From contig JAPPOW010000219.1 of assembly GCA_028817775.1 (NCBI GenBank), forward strand, positions 436 through 9,443: a stretch of 9,008 nt of DNA, given 5' to 3'. The number at the start of each line of letters is the position of its first letter. The first letter of the stretch is position 1. Below are positions 6,401-9,008 of this stretch, in pieces. The DNA comes from Candidatus Melainabacteria bacterium. GTDB lineage: Bacteria; Cyanobacteriota; Vampirovibrionia; LMEP-6097. Under the pieces are notes generated by a model. It saw only the letters and a program-made list of their open reading frames with translations, searched no databases and was not told where the DNA came from. A program made the position numbers and the translations under genes.

Positions 6401-6818
6401 AGAAATCATTGGCAAAAATCTGGGCTAGTTCTTTATCAACATCAGCTACAAACTGAGCCGCAAAATCTCGGTTTGGCATCAAAGCATTAGGACGGGTCAC
6501 CTGAGCGCAAGCGGTACTAGATTGATTAAGCAGTAAATAAGCTTCCAATATCCAAGCTAATAATTTGATATAGCTCTCATGACTCTTGCCTTCACGTAAA
6601 ATATCGAGCTTGGCAGCTAATTGCTCAAAGTCTCTATCACCCGCAAGCTCTTGCCGCAACTCAGTGATCACTTTGATAAATGATTTTGCCCAAATATCGC
6701 GTTTCTCAAAATCAGGGTCTAAGTTTAAATCCTGTCTAATCCGATCAGCAATCGCCTTGCCGATAATATCGCCAATACTTCTATAGAGAACTCGAATTGG
6801 TGTTGAAATTACCACCAA
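3465..6818 (-). CDS. Phosphoenolpyruvate carboxylase-family protein, divergent active site
   Basis: PEPC converts phosphoenolpyruvate and bicarbonate to oxaloacetate in the cytoplasm, refilling the TCA cycle. The whole fold seems present over 1117 residues, longer than most bacterial PEPCs (roughly 880-1000). Matching landmarks are LVLTAHPT (143-150, His148), ARDIDGNP (266-273), FG...SRQ (424-435, Arg434), IVPLTEQICDLRN (566-578), MRGPSDSGK (606-614, Lys614), VERGGG (733-738, Arg735), SRP (876-878), RAIP (919-922) and AAG near the end. Several usual catalytic residues are replaced: HPTE is HPTA, FHGRGG is FDGWGE (727-731), the Arg of the QNR motif after RAIPW aligns with Gly931, and the Lys of AKAD aligns with Ser981. 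The C-terminus reads FGNGCID, not RNTG. The start is TTG 6818, or GTG 6815 with GGA five bases before it. It lies 28 bases after the upstream gene, probably in one operon. It may be a pseudoenzyme or have a changed reaction; I therefore withhold the symbol ppc. Confidence 0.85.
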   Translation of the reverse strand: MVVISTPIRVLYRSIGDIIGKAIADRIRQDLNLDPDFEKRDIWAKSFIKVITELRQELAGDRDFEQLAAKLDILREGKSHESYIKLLAWILEAYLLLNQSSTACAQVTRPNALMPNRDFAAQFVADVDKELAQIFANDFSANLVLTAHPTAGIQPDYIHHIKSMVETIQELATRVAPEAWADFDGEQVEDLLEDLSIAVSHMVRAKPYNSDRLRPVDESRNFLDNLAEAWNIIPETVQAIERQLQKTQGGEFRLPANFFKVHSWVARDIDGNPAVSEEEHLSSVFQERIEFLTKYKIELNRLWQNLSDDFTDNPAYPSKTLFVDEDFKRFYDGLIEKYQEMITNPHQAYRVVIQFGILLKLETVLAQLLRTTEMNKEGVKLFKSFDVFEDIVRPLELIRANKSSNVRDHSTKQIDLLIRKAQVFGDFGSHGHSRQGADTLATLCKFLTALWERQVPNKTNYVVEFELPKKSAKPIKLFSDYKPTVNYGTLRQKITLQYSSESEKSQHKLLQTYDLLTLAELGGIKRLIISMNASFEDMLNALVIAKTMLAFTPAVRQQPPYSRLEIVPLTEQICDLRNSYRVTIDALTNTAWHQYLIAQQGRFIKMRGPSDSGKQNGFTASQWEMFRSKQLDTIVVKVFNAHLLYRLQGDKSQLDAWMQLTAGVEASSSEIKSELEVAVIAMNEFEEFFDYDPGTDLKRELILGNNFFQADLWKASGLTEVKMINFDGWGEPVERGGGLEFKDTVKCTQPLGSIAYYERTLQGGGAQQLASGLRTKQAVQDFLTGIAMIAQRQAEFTVAETGKLAKLYRRNFVLDEKFVNMMQTMVQSLRLSLRSEVFGLDLEDDTKVEDEATLRNYFRHVIKSPLVFLDLFNIASRPTSRSGAQLKEYLDQPDYLNDLDKLSGALPIEEVVKILGDVRAIPYAAMFSLLGGNHVSFYGFGKLMQDQNLMDQIKSYYQDSASQESQLLRHIIDSLEKGIISADQDCYRKAHAVIELATDANYQASEDKLLNKLYQAQQEVLNFVAAVKNYQVADAENVKLGELMQEQTDLRELLIARRNDAAVPRLGIAYAMSEILQHAKNQQLNPLDAEKLPENLLDLLRKAFAAGASTFGNGCID

Positions 6819-6846
6819 TATCCAATTGTATCAAGCTCTAAGAATT

Positions 6847-9008
6847 TTAGTTAGCGCTAATTCTTCGCTCCAGCCCAGTTCTTAGTCTCTGAGAGAATCT
6901 AGATGCTAATAACAATTCTTTTGCTGCTGCAGCTCTTGGATTAGTGAGACCTTCCAGTTGAATATCACGCAAAATCTGAGAAGATTCAAAATCAAGACTG
7001 TCAATCACAGCGGCTATATGACCCATGAGCTGTAGATTTTTAGTTCCAGCATAAATATCACAGAGTAATTTCAAACAAGATTCCTTAGCTTCGCGTGCTA
7101 CTGGTTCCTTAACAAAACTATTAACGACAAACTCTGGAGAACCAGGCTCATAACCATTGGCAAAGGATGTATCAATATTGTTGCGCATTAGCTGCTCTCT
7201 ATCTTGCAGCACTCCTTGAATAATACCCAACAGATTAGTTATCGCTGTGACTTTGTCATAATCTTCAGCTTCACAATGCTGCCCACGTATTGCCTGCTCA
7301 AGATAGCCCAAGACACGATAATCAAAACCACCCAAAATATACTCTGCATCAGAAGCCAGATCAGCATTAGAATGATTTTGCAAAATATCAATCAAAACAG
7401 GACTAGTAGCAGGACCTGCCAGTTTTAAATCAGCCATCACATCCCAGAGCTCAGTAGCATCCATACTTAGTGGAGGAACTGTAAGTCTACCATTGACGGG
7501 ATCTTGTTCAGCTCTGATGGATTCGGCCATATCTTGTTGAATCAAAGTCAAACGAGGCTGCAAAGCTTCAGGAAAAGCTTGATCATATTTGTTACAGAGA
7601 TTTACCAAAGCCAAAATTGCACCCCGTGAATAAATTTCTTCCTCAGGAATCTTTCTACTCAACTGCTCGATAGTTTGCTTAGGAGCAATTTGAACAAGCC
7701 ATCTACTTGCAAGCCAGTCTCTATCAGAATCATCAAGATCTGGAATCAATTGATCAGCTAACTTTGCTTTAGCTTTATTGGACAAGCCTTGTAAGAATAG
7801 ATCAGCATAGTCTTCCAACTCTTGATTACCGCGAGCTTGATCCACCATGGCATAGAGCAGTTCTTTATCAGGCTCGAGCAATTTAGCTAGCGTTCTAGCC
7901 AAGTAAAAAGCTACGCCAGTATATGATTTGCCAGAAGTCAGATTTGCTGGCTTGAGCTCGTCTAACAAAACCACAAAAAGTTCAGTAGCATCACCACGAC
8001 TCTCTTTAATAAAATCTAGTGGATAATCCATCTTAGAGAGTACTCGTGCCGCAACAAAACGCTGGCTCCAATCATCACATGTCAAGAGCATATTCAAAGC
8101 TTCGTCGTACAAATCCTCATCAAAACGAAGACTTGGTAAGGATCCAAGTGCAAATCCTGCTCTCAATTCATCATCATCTGAACCACTGGTTAATGATCTC
8201 CAATAAAGTTCAGCCAGCTTATCATCAATCTCATCCACTCGGGCATCAAAGTTCTGGAAGCGCTGATCCAAATCCAGATAGGAAGACAAAATTCTCAAAT
8301 AAGGTCTTTGAGCTTGACGTCCAAGCTGTCTAGGTCTCAAGTTTTCAAGTGCAAAATCTGCCATCGCTGGATCAGCATTACGCACCAAATCAGTTGTCTT
8401 CTCTACCAAGTCACAAGCTAATTCTTTCCGGCTCATATCCCCTCTAACTAATTCCTCTGTAGTAACGTAGCCATCTTGCTCAAAGCTCACCTCGTCTTCA
8501 GGATCGACAGGGATACCATACAAATCCTCAGTAGCATTTTCACAATTAGAAAGCCATGGTTTTATCAAAATCAATCTGGTCAAATGTTCCAAAGCCTTTA
8601 TCACGGGGTGACTAAAATCTGTTTCCTCTGTAAAGCTAAATCTTGCAGCATTAAGCACTGGAGTTTCAAATTGCACCTGATCATCACTAAGGTGATATAG
8701 GCGTTTGACTATTGCAGCAATTAGCCTTGGCAAGTCAGATTCAAAAACAGAGCCATGCAAAAAATCACAAGGCGAAAATTCTAGAACCTTAGTTTCATCT
8801 CCAAGCAATGGCATAGAATCACTAGTTTGCAAAGCCGAGCTTGGAATCAACTCAGCACTCATAGTGCTTTGTCGAATAAAATCAAGACTGGCTTGAGCTT
8901 GGTTACGGAAAAAATCATCAACCAAATCTTCTTGTGGAATTTTGCCATATGCACAAAGATATCTAATTTGTTCAGTCAGCCAATTCGTTAGCTCCTGGTA
9001 GGAACGAG
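6847..9008 (-). CDS. Large acidic all-helical protein, HEAT-like (5' end outside window)
   Basis: The frame runs from the TAA at 6847-6849 to the window edge without a stop, giving about 720 visible residues. A TTG at 8925 is a possible but unsupported start; the residues before it (ending KIPQED) read like normal protein. I do not recognise the family. The sequence is rich in Leu, Ala, Asp and Glu, with no membrane segment or signal. The middle and C-terminal parts consist of successive helix pairs of about 30-45 residues, for example ELRAGFALGSLPSLRF, WSQRFVAARVLSKM, TGVAFYLARTLAKLLEP, LASRWLVQIAPKQTI and SRGAILALVNLC, which suggests a HEAT/ARM-like solenoid serving as a scaffold or binding protein. 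No catalytic motif is evident. It is followed after 28 bases by the PEPC-like gene on the same strand, so the two are probably co-transcribed and may act together; that link is inference. Confidence 0.8.
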   Translation of the reverse strand, partial: RSYQELTNWLTEQIRYLCAYGKIPQEDLVDDFFRNQAQASLDFIRQSTMSAELIPSSALQTSDSMPLLGDETKVLEFSPCDFLHGSVFESDLPRLIAAIVKRLYHLSDDQVQFETPVLNAARFSFTEETDFSHPVIKALEHLTRLILIKPWLSNCENATEDLYGIPVDPEDEVSFEQDGYVTTEELVRGDMSRKELACDLVEKTTDLVRNADPAMADFALENLRPRQLGRQAQRPYLRILSSYLDLDQRFQNFDARVDEIDDKLAELYWRSLTSGSDDDELRAGFALGSLPSLRFDEDLYDEALNMLLTCDDWSQRFVAARVLSKMDYPLDFIKESRGDATELFVVLLDELKPANLTSGKSYTGVAFYLARTLAKLLEPDKELLYAMVDQARGNQELEDYADLFLQGLSNKAKAKLADQLIPDLDDSDRDWLASRWLVQIAPKQTIEQLSRKIPEEEIYSRGAILALVNLCNKYDQAFPEALQPRLTLIQQDMAESIRAEQDPVNGRLTVPPLSMDATELWDVMADLKLAGPATSPVLIDILQNHSNADLASDAEYILGGFDYRVLGYLEQAIRGQHCEAEDYDKVTAITNLLGIIQGVLQDREQLMRNNIDTSFANGYEPGSPEFVVNSFVKEPVAREAKESCLKLLCDIYAGTKNLQLMGHIAAVIDSLDFESSQILRDIQLEGLTNPRAAAAKELLLASRFSQRLRTGLERRISAN

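Noticed and set aside
6851..6860. TTAGCGCTAA perfect 10-base palindrome near the solenoid stop
   Set aside because: It is short, lies within the last codons, has no loop or T-run, and is expected by chance at this length.
1..9008. tRNA, rRNA, CRISPR array, riboswitch, insertion sequence or phage genes
   Set aside because: No cloverleaf, spaced direct repeats, known aptamer core, transposase or integrase motif was recognised on either strand by eye.

Overview
The window is a gene-dense, A+T-rich (by eye) bacterial chromosome segment. Non-ATG starts are frequent (GTG, TTG), convergent genes overlap at their stop codons, and only one or two clear Shine-Dalgarno sites are visible. The lineage cannot be fixed from sequence alone. 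I lean weakly towards an uncultured or candidate bacterial phylum, because the two recognised housekeeping proteins (PheS, FolP) are ordinary while the remaining proteins are orphan-like. No tRNA, rRNA, CRISPR array or transposase was seen.

Layout. (1) Bases 2-712, plus strand: 3' part of an unrecognised protein, convergent with pheS and sharing the tetranucleotide TTAG for both stops. (2) 709-1755, minus: pheS, phenylalanyl-tRNA synthetase alpha subunit. (3) 1756-1816: short divergent promoter region whose -10 elements sit so close to the start codons that both genes look leaderless or nearly so. (4) 1817-2095, plus: a 92-residue orphan protein overlapping the folP 3' end by 10 bases. (5) 2086-2937, minus: folP, dihydropteroate synthase, carrying an in-frame 87-base palindromic element. 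(6) 2938-3113: folP leader with a near-perfect 68-base hairpin that buries the likely folP ribosome binding site, followed by a divergent promoter region. (7) 3114-3314, plus: a 66-residue protein with one C-terminal hydrophobic segment and a good Shine-Dalgarno site. (8) 3340-3464: a 125-base imperfect palindrome abutting the ppc-like stop codon. (9) 3465-6818, minus: a 1117-residue phosphoenolpyruvate carboxylase homologue in which several catalytic residues appear replaced. (10) 6847-9008, minus, open at the window edge: a large acidic all-helical protein, probably a HEAT-like solenoid, just upstream of the PEPC-like gene and likely co-transcribed with it.

How the genes relate. pheS (translation) and folP (folate synthesis) are housekeeping genes without an obvious pathway link. 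The most striking signals are three different palindromic sequences within about 830 bases around folP: one inside its coding sequence, one in its leader and one after the ppc-like gene. Second is the PEPC-like protein with an altered active site, paired with an unknown helical-repeat protein. These are the places to look for undescribed biology.
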